Origin: Heliocidaris erythrogramma
Taxonomy: Eukaryota > Echinodermata > Echinoidea > Camarodonta > Echinometridae
Direction: 5' to 3'
DNA length: 64,000 nt
Assembly (NCBI GenBank): GCA_025617745.1
Contig: CM046853.1
Coordinates: forward strand, 15,419,174 to 15,483,173
In this document: positions 1 to 12,727 of the stretch, in pieces
Numbering within the stretch: position 1 is the first letter of the stretch
Layout of the letters: each line of letters starts with the position of its first letter
Position numbers and translations under genes: made by a program
Notes under the pieces: generated by a model
Told to the model about the DNA's origin: nothing
Seen by the model: the letters and a program-made list of their open reading frames with translations, nothing else
The model's database searches: none

Positions 1-2486
1 AAAAAGTGTCTATACATGTGTCAGATACTCGAAGCTATATGCCGAACTATCTAAAAAATTCCGAGTTTCTCCGATGTCTGCTGAGGCATCTAGCTCGACA
101 GGGTATGATATAGGGGCTTAGATTGCACAAATTTAGTTCAATATTTTGTAGAGTTCTTCCATGTTAAGTATGTGATGCTTTGAATCAAAATGAGATAAAC
201 TTTCAAGTTAATTCTAAACACATGGATTCATGTGAAAGGGGCGGGTAGAACGGCACATCATAGCGGGGAGGGGGGGGGGGGCGGGCGGGCTAAGACTATA
301 CCTGATTTAAGCTATCATTTTGTATGCTTATCGTGATCGCCTCATGCCGCCCCTCATCGTTCTACATGTATACACGAAATTAAACTACTGACCTGCAACT
401 ATACTCTATCATCATACACAAATAATAAATTCTGACCCAGGGGTGACTTAACATCCACCCAACCCCTAATAAGCAGCAAGGTTGACAACCAATCCATTAG
501 CTCATAATCTTTTGGTTTTACATTATATTTGAATTGAATGTTGACTGTCTTTGATCCCATCCCTAATATTAAAATCCCGAATATTGTAGGTTAGTGTGTT
601 ACTCTTGAGCGTGGGGTCGTTATAGTTAAATTGCCAAACCTACATGTATTTCCGGATGAATCATCAGATGTTTTGTGTAATACCACTTTTCTTGCTAAAA
701 AAAACCCCACCAAATTATCCCAAATGAAGTTCATGTGTGAACTTGCTCATTCCATTTCCAACGATCAAGAAATGAAAACAATATGTTGAGCGACCTATTT
801 TTGACAACCTCTAATTACATGTGCTGACCTACACAGTCATGTACACCGCCTCTCGGTTGAATTTCAGCCAAGTGTCTGCGGTTTTCTCTCAGTTTTCCTC
901 TTTCTGTCGAATTAGCGGTTTCAGGAATTGTTATGCTGGGACAAAAGGGCTCCTGTATTCAAGCTATTAAACTTGGCAAAGCTCACCAATGAGATATAGG
1001 TAAAAGGGAAAAAATACACCTCCATGATATCTATCATAAAACGAATTATCCTCGAAAAATAAATAATGGAATATAAACAAAGATGGCGACATCTCTACAG
1101 CGGCCCCCTATAACAGCTTAAACTGGTCTCTTCGCAATTAAAGAATCTTGCTTTTGATTATAAAACAGAATTCATCAGAGAAACGGATTAAAACAAGGTG
1201 TGAAGAAAAATGGGCAAGTGATATGCAGTAATGTTATATCTATTATCTAAAGCTGTGAATAACACTGTCTGATTACCCACTAATAGGGTATGAGTCTCGG
1301 ATGCATGCCAACGGCTCACAATATTATTCACCCATTGTTTTGTAACTTGTTGAAATCAGAAAAGCAGAGAACTAAATCATAATGAAAACAAGACCTTCGT
1401 AGAATTCCACATTCATTGCCTTCTCGATTTGCTGCATCTATTGTATAACCTGTATACGCTCTTGGTGATGATTAATCAATGAATCCTAATTAGCAAAAAT
1501 TAACAATTATTTGATTATGTAACCGCTCGTTCGACATTTACATAATATTGACCGATTTTTTGAAGGGGAAATATATGAAGGGGAAACATGTGTACGTACA
1601 TAACAAACATATATTTCTTTAATATACCTCATTATCCTGTTAACCTCGTGTACCTGCATGGTGAAAACAACTTCTATTTTCCCTCTGCAAGCTTCACCGC
1701 GACTTGCAAGATAATTATGTATTTAACTAATTATGAACATGTAGACTGTATACTGCTGGATCATTCTAGTTTTTAAATATTCTTTCATAATTATTCAGGC
1801 TCATTATCAAAACCACTTTGATACTGAAAATTCAAGATTGGTTGTCATACCAATGTGTCAACAATCCATGTGTATATTTTTCTTAATGACGGTCAAGAAC
1901 ATCCGTGTTTGACGTTAATATTTGGACAATTACTCACTTGTCACTGTTGCATGTAATATGTGTTGATTCTAGCTTCCAGAAGTTGACCTATTTTCTTGAA
2001 TCTTTTTCTCTCGAAAAAAAGAAAATAAGTTTTTATAGTTGTACTCTACAGATAATGGTGCTTTATAAACTTAGATGTTATCAATAAGTGTTCATCCCAA
2101 TTAGACACCCCTTGAAGCAGCTTTTTCTAAGATTTTTATTCATTTTCATAATACGGTGAACAGAAATATAGATTTCTTACGGATAAAAGATTATATCATC
2201 TGTACCATGACTAATTTCAAATTAACAGGTCTAAATTCATAACATTTGTGCTGTATTGGCATGAACTATTATATTTTTAATGGTGTATAGTGATGAATAT
2301 AAAACATATATATCTGGAAGAATTGTAAAAACAAATGACATGTGTGCCAATACAGTTCAATTGCAATCAGGTTGCCTACGGTTATTGGTCTGAAATAGTT
2401 TGACCCGACGGACCATTGACCTTTACTACAGAGCTCAAACATAAATCATTTTTTAAAATCTGTATAATTATTGTAACCTTTATTAC
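1..2486. other. Gene-poor flank, no supported gene
   Basis: The stretch is AT-rich with short scattered open frames that lack splice context or recognisable motifs. A G/C homopolymer lies near 270-291. Exons downstream of the candidate first exon at 2487-2736 could lie here or beyond the left edge, but I found no Kazal-type cysteine pattern on either strand. Confidence 0.5.
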
Positions 2487-2736
2487 CGTTTCCGTTGCCA
2501 AGACCTCTTGGCGGTCTCGACATAGCTCTCATGGTGGCAACAGTACTGAAAAGGGAACTCGAAGCAGATTGTCTTGTTACAGGTTCAATGTACTCTTCAG
2601 ATGAATCGTCGTTGTTTGGGTAAGTGTCATCATCATCATCATCATCGTCAGCCCTCGTCGTTGACGTCTGGCACTTTATCACGATCACGAATAAAATCAA
2701 GAATATGTGGCTCCTAATAGTTCGTTGTAATGCCAT
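2487..2736 (-). CDS. Candidate first exon of a secreted acidic protein
   Basis: I do not recognise the product. An ATG at 2736 opens a frame starting MALQRTIRSHIFLILFVIVI, a basic then hydrophobic N-terminus typical of a signal peptide. It is followed by a run of eight Asp, then a Ser/Glu-containing acidic patch and a basic Arg/Gly/Asn-rich part. A possible donor (G|GTAATA) ends the exon at 2487 in phase 1, the phase used by the acidic exons of both Kazal genes further right. The frame otherwise runs to a stop near 2446, so an intronless 96-aa protein is also possible. No following exon was found to the left. The resemblance to the first exon of Kazal gene 1 (signal peptide plus acidic linker) is suggestive only. 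Confidence 0.4.
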
Positions 2737-5700
2737 TATTTATTTATTTTAAAAGGTCACGATCACGACGATGGTAACTATAGAGTATGGATGCTTGACT
2801 GGTGGGGTAGATGCAACGGTCAGTGCGTTTATGAATGGCGCTAACAAGCTCTCAATAAGACTCTCCTGACTTCCGATTCCGCGATGATGATTTATTCCAA
2901 ATTATTCCGGCTATAGATGTACATGAACCTCCTTCCAATATCAATGAATTGGTAATGATGAAATTCCCTATTGTGAGTTAATTAAGATGGCTATACACGA
3001 AAAAAAAACACATACAATGACTAGCTTATGATTCCGATGTTACTGGTCCACGTCTATACGCTGAGGGAATGGCTCCAATCTGTAGGGATTCTGTCTGTTT
3101 GCCCGCAGGTGCCGTGTCATGTTCGTGTCAAGCATGTCAAGCGAGAACAACTGTTGAAAAGTAGATTTACTTCGATGACAGCATGCCGCCCCTCGACCAC
3201 CTGTCCTTCAGGTTTACCGTGCATGTACGTGATATTAGAATACCGTAGATTGTTTGGGGGCAGGGATGGGATTAGTGGGGTGGGTTTCTTGTTCTAGCAA
3301 AAGAAAGTATTTTGATCCTTGATCAGTCAATACACTTTTTACGCACACAAACCAAATTAGTATGAACGTATCCGGCTCCTGCCACTGCACCTGAGAGTCG
3401 CAAACAAGCTTGTTTTTTAAAGTCTATAATTTTTTTGACGTTTATTTCCAGCGTAATTTAGTCACGAACACAGATCATATCCAACACTTGGTACCTTTCC
3501 ATGTTCTAAACAAGCGGGGAATTGCATTATATAACGGCAGCGGAGCTACGTAAACCCTTTTTCGGGGAGGAAACTGAAAAAAGTCGATCCGGTGTGTTAG
3601 GATGAGACGCAGATGATGACGTTGTAATAGAGCGGATATCCTGTTCTGTTTGTTTGCTGAGAGGTATGAAAATTGCATGAACCCATGAAAAAAACCTCAA
3701 TGACACTAAATCGGGGGAGGGAAAGGTGCACATGCAGTGCCCCGGTAAACTGCCAACTTGCTGATGCAACACCGCCATATACCATTATACTGCGAAAGTA
3801 TTTCCTCTACAAATCACTGTTTATTTTCTAACTGCGGAGGCAAAATTGGGTCATAGTGCAAAAAAGAAAGGTCTGTATTCAGTGGCAATTTTTTTATTCA
3901 GTTTTGATAGTACGCTTTTCAGACCATAAGTGGCCAACTCTACTAATTCATTACAAGCAGTACAACACTGATGTTAAAGAAGTAGAGAATGAGCTTGGAT
4001 TCAACCATGCCCTTTTCAAATGTACCTTAAATTCCATTTGAAATTGATCCTCTGCTTAAATGCTTCCACACTCAAAGAGCCAGTTGACCACCTAATGATA
4101 AAATCATTCATTTAATTAATGTAAGTGTTTATGCGCCCTCTCCCCACCCAACATACAAACTTGCTGGGCCGCCCCCTACATGGGACCAATGTAATGGGAT
4201 ATAAAGGGATGAATTGCGGGAAGAATGAGAAAAATGTCTTCACATTTATGAGAGAGAGAGAGAGAGAGGGGGGGGGGGTAGTTGACTTGATAGGCAGTGT
4301 TCTATGCTGGATATCAGTCTAAAAGGTTATGGGAAGCAAGATTGTATTACGTATAGTATCAGTCTCATGGAATTCCTTTCGTATCACTTCTCTACAGTTA
4401 TGTTGATATCAATGATTTTTTAGTTATTCGTGCCGCGGTGCACAAAATTTTTACAGGAAAAACAACATCGATATAATTCCCTTTTTACAACTAAACGCCA
4501 CCCTTTTTCAACTTTCAGGGATGTTTTTTGTACGTTCATAGTTATATCGATATACAATTCAAATACTTTCAAGGTTTAGCATTGTAAAGACATTATATGA
4601 AAATTATTCTCATTCTTATCATCATTAAAAGAATCACACAGGCAAACTTAAAGATATTTCTTTCACTTTAAATTTTCTTCAATCATTTTTGAAATTTAAA
4701 TTTATATAATGGTGGGCAAGTCTTCTGCCCTAGCGAACAAAATAATTTACCATCGTCATCATTCTTATTATCTCGATGTAATAATAAGATATATAATAAT
4801 ATAATAATGTGTTTAATTAAGCGCTTTTAGATAAAACTAATCAGTGCACTATTACAGCAGAAACATAACGTACATGACAATAACACAGAAAAAATAATAG
4901 AAATAGTATTAATGGAAATACAACGAATTGAATGATGAGAGTGAAGAAGTAGAGTCCGTTCTAATAAAAAGTGACGGGCGATTTCACCAACCACATTCCC
5001 AACTACATGAACTAAGTAAAACTTACTTGCTTTTTTCCCCACCTCAGAGAGTGGAGGTTTGTTTACATGCTGTTCCTTCGTCTTTATTTTACCCTGGGTT
5101 TTGCTCTAAAAATCAGTTATTTAAAAAAATTTCTGCCACTTATTCAATCTCTGTTCTTTCTTCATCGTTTGTCTTTCTTCCTCACCGATGCATGTATACA
5201 TTCTACACATTCTGTGAAGATAATCCCTGATATTTTCTTAAATTGTTTTTTTTTGTTGGTAATATCCACGCAATTCGCACGAACTTATGATTGGCAGTTG
5301 AATGCGATTTCAAGAGACAAATCCATGAAGAATCAACATCACGTGAAGTTTCCGGAATCTGCATTTCTAGTTGTTTTACTCACTTTTTGTCAGACATCCT
5401 TATTCTGAATCAAAATCAAGATCATTGATTGTCTATCTTAAATATACGTTCAGGCAAATAAATACACTGCCGTTATAACCATAAGGGTATGAAGATGAAT
5501 ATTCAGTGTTGTTAAGAAGGCTTCTAATTTATGTGATGTTGTGGATAACCGTATACAGAAGCGTTTTACCAAAATCATTTCCTTTACTAGTGATTTTAAA
5601 CCATAAAACAAAGCTGCTGCCTTTTATTTTCCAGCAGATGACCACATGCATGCTAAATACCGGATTCTGTTTACCCAGACTCGTTGAATTGTACAGTATA

Positions 5701-6430
5701 GACAGGGAAATGTATACGGAAACCATTTTGTGCTTTCTCATTTTGTTATTTTGTTCATGGTTCCTTCCTGAAATTTGACTTTTCATTTTAGAGATTTCCA
5801 TGTGTATCTGCTTCATCTAAACTACCCTCTCTTTTGACTGTGATGTCTCTTCACAAAATCATCTCCGTATTATGTATGTTGGTGTATACTCAAAGTTCAC
5901 ATTAACTTCATGGATATATATTGAGACACAGGAAGCCGGTGATAACTGAGAGAGGAGGGGGGGGGGGGGACAAACTATTAAAATGACATCAATGAATTAA
6001 GACAAGTGCACAGTCTATGATTCAAGACCCCCAAAAACAGGAACTAAGGGAAGAAAATAAGTCTGCGTCTCTTTATACCTTCTACCCCCCCCCCTCTCTC
6101 TCTTCTCCCTCTTTACGTCTCTCCCTTCTCTTCCTTCCCTCTCTATCAATTCAATTTCAATTCATTTATTTCATTCTCCATATAAATACACACATAATTA
6201 TGATACATGATACATGAGATAAAACTTGTGACATAAAACAAACTTAAGGTACATGCTTATATGATAACATGATGTACATTAAGAAAAAAAAATTAAACGA
6301 GAGACATTTTATGGGAATGGGGAGTCAACCAAAAGAGCATTTAGCGTTATTAAACGTTGACACCTTAGATAAATCATAAAGCAAGTAAATTGGATACACA
6401 ACAATTCAAACAGAAAGAGAGAAGCATATA

Positions 6431-6433
<3 letters not shown>

Positions 6434-6479
<46 letters not shown>

Positions 6480-6515
6480 ATCTATCTATCTCTCTTTCTC
6501 TATCTCAATCTCTCT
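6434..6515. repeat. (TC)n microsatellite with TCTA interruptions
   Basis: About 38 bases of pure TC dinucleotide repeat are followed by degenerate TCTA/TCTTTC units. Confidence 0.95.
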
Positions 6516-6931
6516 TATCTCTCATTTTATTTTTAATGTTCTTACGAGAGCAAGCACAATGTACTGTAGGTAAAGTTTTCAGATTTACATCAGATACACA
6601 CATGATGTAACCCTGAAAACTCTACCTGCAATGGAGTTGCTCCACCATGAAAAGTATCGCTGATACATCACTCAACACAAATTGTACTTGATGTAACATT
6701 GGAAGCTCCTTGATGTAACTTATGCTTTAATCATTTAACTGCCCTCTCTTGTCCAAGTATTGACTAATAATTGTTGACAAAATAATATTTCTTTCCTTGC
6801 GGTGGTGTGTAGTTCTCATTTTCCTCTGAAGAATAACCTTAGTTATCTAAAAAAATCGCAGAAAATAAAACAACACGATACCCGCACCCTCAACAACCTG
6901 AAAACAACCTTAGATTCTTGTTGTTGCTGCC

Positions 6932-6959
6932 GGTGGTGGTGGTGGTGGTGGTGGTGGTG
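6932..6959. repeat. (GGT)n microsatellite
   Basis: Nine uninterrupted GGT units are followed by GTT/GTC-rich sequence (to about 7010) that looks like a decayed extension of the same trinucleotide tract. Confidence 0.9.
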
Positions 6960-7387
6960 TTAGTTTGTTTGTTAGTTTGTCGTTGTTGTCGTCGTCGTTG
7001 TTTTTGGTGCTGTTGATGTTATTCTCCATCAATGGTGCGTTGGTGCAATCAACATTTCAGATTGTGAACATTATGACGTCCAAAATATCTATTGTATAGC
7101 TAAATTATTTTGTCTGACTGATGATCAATTGGAATGTACCTCTAGATAATAGAAAGAATATGATGATATCATTCACAACTTAAAAGTAATTACTCTTGTC
7201 AATTTCATTTAAATTAGCACAATACTTAGGCATGGTTGATTTGTCTATTGTAGTTACATGTATCACCTATTTATAGACATTCAAGGCCATGTTTGCTTAT
7301 TTATTTTGTTCCACAATATTATGTTACAAGTGGTCATTCTGTATTCATATACATGTATTCTATATTAACAAGAATATATCTTGTATT

Positions 7388-7650
7388 CAGGGGCGTATCC
7401 AGGATTTCCCAATAGGGGGGGGGGCGCCAGGAATTATTGATCGCCGTCATGGGGGAGGGGTCTTTGGAACATTTTTGCTTCTGAAGAAGGGCTGAGATGC
7501 AAAATAGTGCTATATGTGACCAATTTTGAAGCCTATTTAATGAACAATATTTTCAATTGGTATGAGGATTTTTTTTGTTGCTATTTTTATTTTTTTTACG
7601 ACGGCCAATAGGGGGGGGGGGCGCCTGTTGCGCCCCCGGATACGCCACTG
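7388..7650. mobile_element. Short hAT-like MITE
   Basis: The ends are inverted repeats: the left begins CAGGGGCGTATCCAGGATTT and the right, read in reverse complement, begins CAGTGGCGTATCCGGGGG. Both arms carry a G-run next to CCAATAGGG-type sequence. The element has no coding capacity. Both sides carry the direct repeat TGTATT. hAT elements make 8-bp duplications, so the other two bases would have diverged. The terminal motif matches the better-preserved copy at 22517-22987. Confidence 0.75.
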
Positions 7651-7790
7651 TGTATTGGTAATATGTGACAACTGTTCATCAATGAATTGTCAGGTAGAGT
7701 GACTTGTGTATATTTTTATACACTATCTCCCCTGAAATTCCAAGTGTATGTTTCAATGTGTTCAGTTATTTCCTTCCCTCTGCGACAGTG

Positions 7791-7825
<35 letters not shown>

Positions 7826-7885
7826 ATGTCTCTCTTTCTCGCCATCACCCCACCCCCCTCTCTCTCTTTCTCTCTCTTTCTTATA
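7791..7885. repeat. (TCTG)n then (TC)n microsatellite
   Basis: Eight TCTG units grade into a TC/C-rich tract. Apparent proteins rich in CLSV or SLSF across it are artefacts of the repeat. Confidence 0.9.
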
Positions 7886-8129
7886 TGTATACATACCAGT
7901 CTTTCATTTTCTCTTCTTTCCCTTCATGACAATGAGTGTGCACCATATTACTTTATATTTTCACTTCGTAGGCCTACATTCTGTGTAAATTCAGTTCTCG
8001 GACTGCCATGATGATTAAAGTATGAAAAAGTTCGTTTGGGAACGATATGTTCATTCGAGCAATTTGAAGCTGAATTCGCTGTTTGTTGTGAGTCACAACA
8101 GAAACCCCGAGTTTGGTCAGATTTCATGG

Positions 8130-8325
8130 AATCAAGTTTGCCACTCTCTACCCAGGTGTAGTAAATGGGTACCCGGTAGGAATTTATTCCTTGAAATGCT
8201 GTGAGCACCGAATTCGGTAGCCTAGCTACAGCCGGGGTAATAATACTTCGGCGCTTAGAAACATTTGTATTAAGCGCATTATAAATGCAATGTATTATTA
8301 TTATTATTATTATAATTATGCTATT
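8130..8325 (+). mobile_element. SINE fragment lacking its tRNA-like head
   Basis: The body (CACTCTCTACCCAGGTG, AAATGGGTACCCGGTAGGAA, ATTCCTTGAAATGCTGTGAG) is collinear with the fuller SINE at 15785-16080 and ends in the same way, with ATT repeats at about 8293-8320. The box A/B head is absent or too diverged to see. Confidence 0.7.
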
Positions 8326-8739
8326 ATTGTTACGAGTAAACAGTTCTATTTCCATTGTTATTGTTATTTCCTTTCGTTAAAGGGATACTGATATATTCTT
8401 ATTCAGAATTTGATTAGATAAGTCAGGCCCTATGTTACGAAAATGGAAAGTGTCGACTGCTTGTCAGTAAACAAAATGATAGTGACGAATTAATGCAAAA
8501 CACCACTTTTCTAAATGAACAAAACAGATCTTTAATAATTTTCATACTGCCAAATATAATTATGTATCTGCTTTTAAATGATGGCACAGTGGAACATATG
8601 ATCTGATAAAAATAGAACACAAAATTTATCCTATTAGCATCATATTTAAGTAAGGCATTTACAATACATCTCTCGTCTTGTTTGGTACATTTGTCAATTC
8701 AGACCGATTCAAATACTAAATCCGTGTCGAAAAGCCCCT

Positions 8740-9010
8740 AGTGTGACCAAAGAGCTGAGTCAGAACACTTCGTAGAGTGGAAATTGTGAAAACACAATTT
8801 TCACACAGTTTTGTACAATATAAACATTATGTGTGACCCAATGTGGCTTATAGAGAATCACACTGAAAGCTCCACAGTATATGAACACAGAGCACACTTG
8901 GACCACAGTTATCATGGTGCAAAGGAGATTTGACAAAAATTTGATAATATAATTGCATCACAACATTGACCAGTATAGAACATTGTAGAAATAAGTTGAA
9001 TCTGTTTATC
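8740..9010. repeat. Left part of a degenerate tandem repeat
   Basis: Motifs such as CAGAACACTT...TTGTGAAAACAC...TTCACAC resemble the units at 12728-13480 (GGAACACTTTTAT...GACAATGTGAAAGCAC...TTCACACTG). The two blocks are separated by the LINE, so they were probably continuous before it inserted. Divergence is high and unit borders are approximate. Confidence 0.45.
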
Positions 9011-9203
9011 TGATGGACGGTTGATGCAATGTAAGAAGTGATTGTATATTGCACCATGTCTTCATGACATAACCCTTCTTGGACCTTTTATCTGTATTTT
9101 TAAGGGTCTGTATCTGTATCTGATTGAGCTTCTTCCCCCCCCCCCTGTTTTTTTTTTTTTTTTATATATATGTATATGTCTTTCAAAGTATATTACTTGT
9201 ATG

Positions 9204-9767
9204 TCTTTGTGCAATGGATGTATGAATCCCGGTCAGTTTGAAAATTCTGAAGAAAGTTTACAGCATTATTTATGTACCCAATCGTCTTTCACTGCTGATG
9301 ATGATGATGACGGAGTCTATGATAGTGATACATTATATTATTCCCCTGATAGTTTTAATGATATGATTACTGATATTCAAAATCCTAGAGATATTTCACT
9401 AGTTCACATGAATTGCAGAAGCATGAATAAGAATTATGAAGCTATATCTGTCTATCTTCAGTTACTAAAAGTTGAATTTGATGTCATTGCTTTTAGTGAA
9501 ACATGGTTAACTGATGGTTTGAATTACCTAGAAACATTACCTAATCACACATTTTATGGAAAGAACAGAGAGAGCGGTGGTGGTGGAGTTGGTGTTTTTA
9601 TTAACAATAAATTCATCGTAAAGGAACGTCTTGATTTAAATGTATTTAATGTCAATATAGAGTTTCACTGTCTTGAAATAGTACAAAAGAGTAAAAACCT
9701 TATTATTGCTGTTGTTTATAAACAACCAAAACAAAGCGATGAATGTTTTATCTCAGACCTAACATAA
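9204..9767 (+). pseudogene. LINE endonuclease domain, frame-broken
   Basis: Conserved EEP-endonuclease motifs are visible: HMNCRSMNKNYE near the start, AFSETWL (catalytic Glu region), a glycine-rich GGGGVGVFINN strand and AVVYKQP. The next family motif, GEFNLNLL, lies just past the stop, at about 9820 in another frame. The domain therefore continues after a frameshift. The conserved Asp of the usual GDFN is Glu here, a further sign of decay. Confidence 0.8.
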
Positions 9768-9889
9768 TATATATATATTATCAAAAATGTGTAATGAGAA
9801 CAAACGAAACTATATACTTGGAGAATTTAACTTGAACCTATTAGATCTGAATGCAAACCGAAATGTAAATTTGTTTCTAGAAACTATGA

Positions 9890-10342
9890 ATGCACATTCT
9901 TTTTATTATGAAACCTATTATTATGAAACCTACAAGAATAGTGCAATCTTGTGCTTCCCTGATTGATAACATTTTTACGAATGATAAGGACTGGATTATA
10001 AAGAGTGGTATACTGATTGCAGATATATCAGATCATCTGCCTATATTTGCTATTACCAAAACAGATACTAAACCATGTAAGTTACCTGAATCTATATGTG
10101 TCCATGACATGTCAGAAAAAAATCATAAAGAGTTTCGGAATCACCTCACTAAAATATCCTGGGAGAGTGTATTACAATGTACTACAACAGAAACATCATA
10201 TGATAGATTTGTTCATATCTTACAAAATATTTATGATGTTTCTTTCCCATTAGTAAAAAGAAGAACATACAAGCACAAAAGGAAACCCTGGATAACACCT
10301 GGTATCTTGAAATCATGTAAAAAAAAAATTATACTTGTATAA
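9890..10342 (+). pseudogene. LINE endonuclease-to-RT linker, frame-broken
   Basis: This frame carries the end of the endonuclease (SLIDNIFTN, ISDHLPIFAI, the conserved DHLP-type motif) and the spacer that precedes the reverse transcriptase (KRRTYKHKRKPWITPGILKS). It breaks at a poly-A run around 10320. A further fragment (10451-10717) continues the spacer up to the nested insertion. Confidence 0.7.
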
Positions 10343-10665
10343 AAAGTTTTTGAAAAATCCATCTGAACTTAAACATACAAATTATAAAAGATATAGAAAT
10401 ATTCTCACAAAGACATTCGAATTGCTAAACAAGATTATTATACTACAAAAATGAATGATAGTAAAAAAGATAGTAAAAAGTTATGGTATACTATTAATGA
10501 AGTCTTAGGGAGAACCAAAAAAAAAAAGATATTTTATCAAATTTTGTTGATAATGATGGTTATTATTAATGATCCCAGTGAAATAGCAAATAAATTTAAT
10601 CAATACTTTGTAAGTATTGGAACTAAGGCTACTGATATATCGAATATTGATCTTTCTCAATGTTT

Positions 10666-10883
10666 CACTGAAAAAACGCTTGGTGAAAATTTTCCGTGTA
10701 ATTTTATTTCCGTGTAATATTTGGTCAGATTACCAAGAATGTGGTGATCTCGCTTGCGAAAGCCGAATTCCTGGGCAAATTTACTTGTCTAACTGGTGAA
10801 TCGGTGTTGCTCCCCCGGGAACACGGAGGTCTGGTGAATTTTACCCCGTTTCTGTTATAATTTTACACGGAGTTTTTTCAGTG
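10666..10883. mobile_element. 218-bp MITE nested in the LINE
   Basis: Sequence unlike the host LINE interrupts its coding region. Its ends are inverted: the left starts CACTGAAAAAAC and the right, reverse-complemented, starts CACTGAAAAAACTCCGTG. A second shared block, CCGTGTAA, follows in both arms. LINE coding resumes immediately after (LNYMKGDVSQ...). Flanks are TT/TT, so the target duplication is short or unclear. The superfamily is not assigned. Confidence 0.65.
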
Positions 10884-12149
10884 TTGAATTATATGAAAGG
10901 TGATGTTTCTCAGTCCATGTATTTGAAACCTATAGAAGCATATGAGATTATAGAAATAGTTAGAAAATTTAATTCGAAGAAAAGCCCAGGTCATGATTGT
11001 ATTAGTACCACAATCGTTCAACGAAATATAGATGTATTGATTTTACCTCTTAATTATATATTCAACTTGTCATTTGAATCTGGTCAAGTTCCACAAAGTA
11101 TTAAACTTGCAAAGGTATCACCCATATTTAAAAAGGGCCGTGTTGATCAGTTTGTAAATTATCGTCCTATATCAGTACTACCAGTGTTTTCAAAAATTCT
11201 TGAACGTTTGGTATCATTATTAGAAAAAAACAGCATTTTATCTAGTTTTCAATATGGATTCAGAACTGGCCATTCTACTATACTTGCAATAACTGATTTT
11301 TTAGATCAGGTCATAAATGCTCTTGACAAGAAAAAACATACTATTGGTTTATATTTGGATATTTCAAAGGCTTTTGATTGTATTAATCACCAATTACTAC
11401 TTGCCAAACTTAGATTTTATGGAATTAGGGGACTGGTGTTTGACTGGATTAAAGATTATTTAAAGGATAGAAGACAATTTGTGAACTATAATGGTATCCA
11501 CTCTAATGATTTGCAACTTTCATGTGGAATTCCGCAGGGATCTATTCTCGGCCCCCTATTTTTTCTCATTTATATAAACGACCTTCCTAATGTATCTGAG
11601 GTACTGTCATATATTATCTTTGCAGATGATACAAATGTGTTTTTAAGTGACTCAGATTTGACGTCACTGATGTATAAAATGAATATAGAAACTAACAAGG
11701 TCTTTGATTGGTTCAAAGTTAATGGCCTACGAGTCAACCTAGATAAAACAAATTATATGCATTTTACTACTCAAAATACAAAATTTGACAGTAATTTATT
11801 AAATATAAAAGTTGCAAATATTCAAAATAGTCTTACTCAGATAAAATATGTACAATTCTTAGGTCTCACTATTGATGAGAAGCTCACATGGTCAAACCAT
11901 ATTGATCGTTTATGTTCAAAAATTGCTCGAGTTATTGGTGTAATGAGCAAACTTAAATTTGTTTTACCCTCACATGCATTGTTACTTATTTATAACTCAT
12001 TAATTTTACCACATTTATCATATGGCAGTATGTTGTGGGCAAGTAGTTCAACTTATCTTGTTAACAGAATCTTTTTATTGCAGAAACGTGCCCTGAGAGT
12101 AATAGCCAAGATACATTTTAGAGCACATACTTCAGATATAATGTTTTGA
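10881..12149 (+). pseudogene. LINE reverse transcriptase
   Basis: The frame contains most of the RT in order: NSKKSPGHDCIS, FKKGRVDQFVNYRPISVLPV, FQYGFRTGHST, LYLDISKAFDCINHQLL (catalytic Asp), GIPQGSILGPLFFLIYINDL and FADDTNVF (catalytic Asp pair), then the thumb (FLGLTIDEKLTWSNH). It is the longest intact piece of the element. A frameshift at about 12145 separates it from its C-terminus. Confidence 0.9.
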
Positions 12150-12454
12150 CAATTTATCAGCTATGTGATTTACAACTTGGGGAATTTATGTATAAATATG
12201 TTCAAAAATCCTTACCACAAAATTTTAGTGATTGGTACATGTTAAATGATTTTGTCCATAATTATAATACCAGGAACTCACAAAAACTTCATAGCATATA
12301 CTTTAAAACGGCCCTAGGGCAAAAAAGTATAAGATATAGAGGGCATGTCCTCTGGAATGGGTTAAGTAATGATATTAAAAATTCTGCATCGCTCCAAAGT
12401 TTTAAAAGGAATTTTAAAAAACATTTATTGTTAAAAATGCAACTCTCTTCTTAG
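12146..12454 (+). pseudogene. LINE ORF C-terminal tail, shifted frame
   Basis: HNYNTRNSQKLH, IRYRGHVLWNGL and SFKRNFKKHLL form the usual tail of CR1-like ORFs. The same tail pattern appears in the separate LINE fragment at 39030-39266. It belongs to the RT above but sits in a different frame. Confidence 0.75.
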
Positions 12455-12727
12455 TGCCAACATTAATATTTAAAATGACCCCCTCCCTTTACAGTTTTAT
12501 ATTATGATTATTAGGGGGATAACCCAGACAAGCAAATTTGCTTTTGTTATCCCCCTCCACGTACTAGATTATGAATTACTTTTCCCTTTATCAACACCTG
12601 TATGTTTGTTTCTCTTGTATATTTTTCTCCGTTTTTTATTCTATCAAATGTAAATTGTGATTTGTATTTTGTATATTTTGTATGTCTTTTACTAGTACTG
12701 GAAATAAAATGAAATGAAAATGAAATT

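Larger units (their letters stand above)
2737..7387. other. Intergenic, simple repeats, no supported gene
   Basis: No coding region is convincing here. The stretch contains GA/G runs near 4250-4280 and G or C runs near 5958 and 6087. A sequence beginning near 6150 with TTCAATTTCAATTCATTTATTTC resembles the reversed 3' end of a LINE. The open frames are short or made of low-complexity sequence. Confidence 0.5.
9040..12725 (+). mobile_element. Decayed non-LTR retrotransposon (CR1/Jockey-type LINE)
   Basis: The element encodes, in order, an apurinic-type endonuclease, a reverse transcriptase and the usual C-terminal tail of such elements, then a 3' UTR ending in ATGAAA-like short repeats near 12690-12725. 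The coding frame is broken several times: near 9770, in a poly-A stretch near 10320, around 10440-10450, by a 218-bp insertion at 10666-10883, and near 12145. The 5' boundary is uncertain. Family assignment comes from motif style (endonuclease HMNCRSMNKNYE, RT LYLDISKAFD and FADDTN) and could be CR1, Rex1 or a relative. It cannot be active in this state. Confidence 0.85.

Noticed and set aside
7687..8011. Overlapping plus-strand open frames rich in CLSV/SLSF
   Set aside because: They are translations of TCTG and TC microsatellites.
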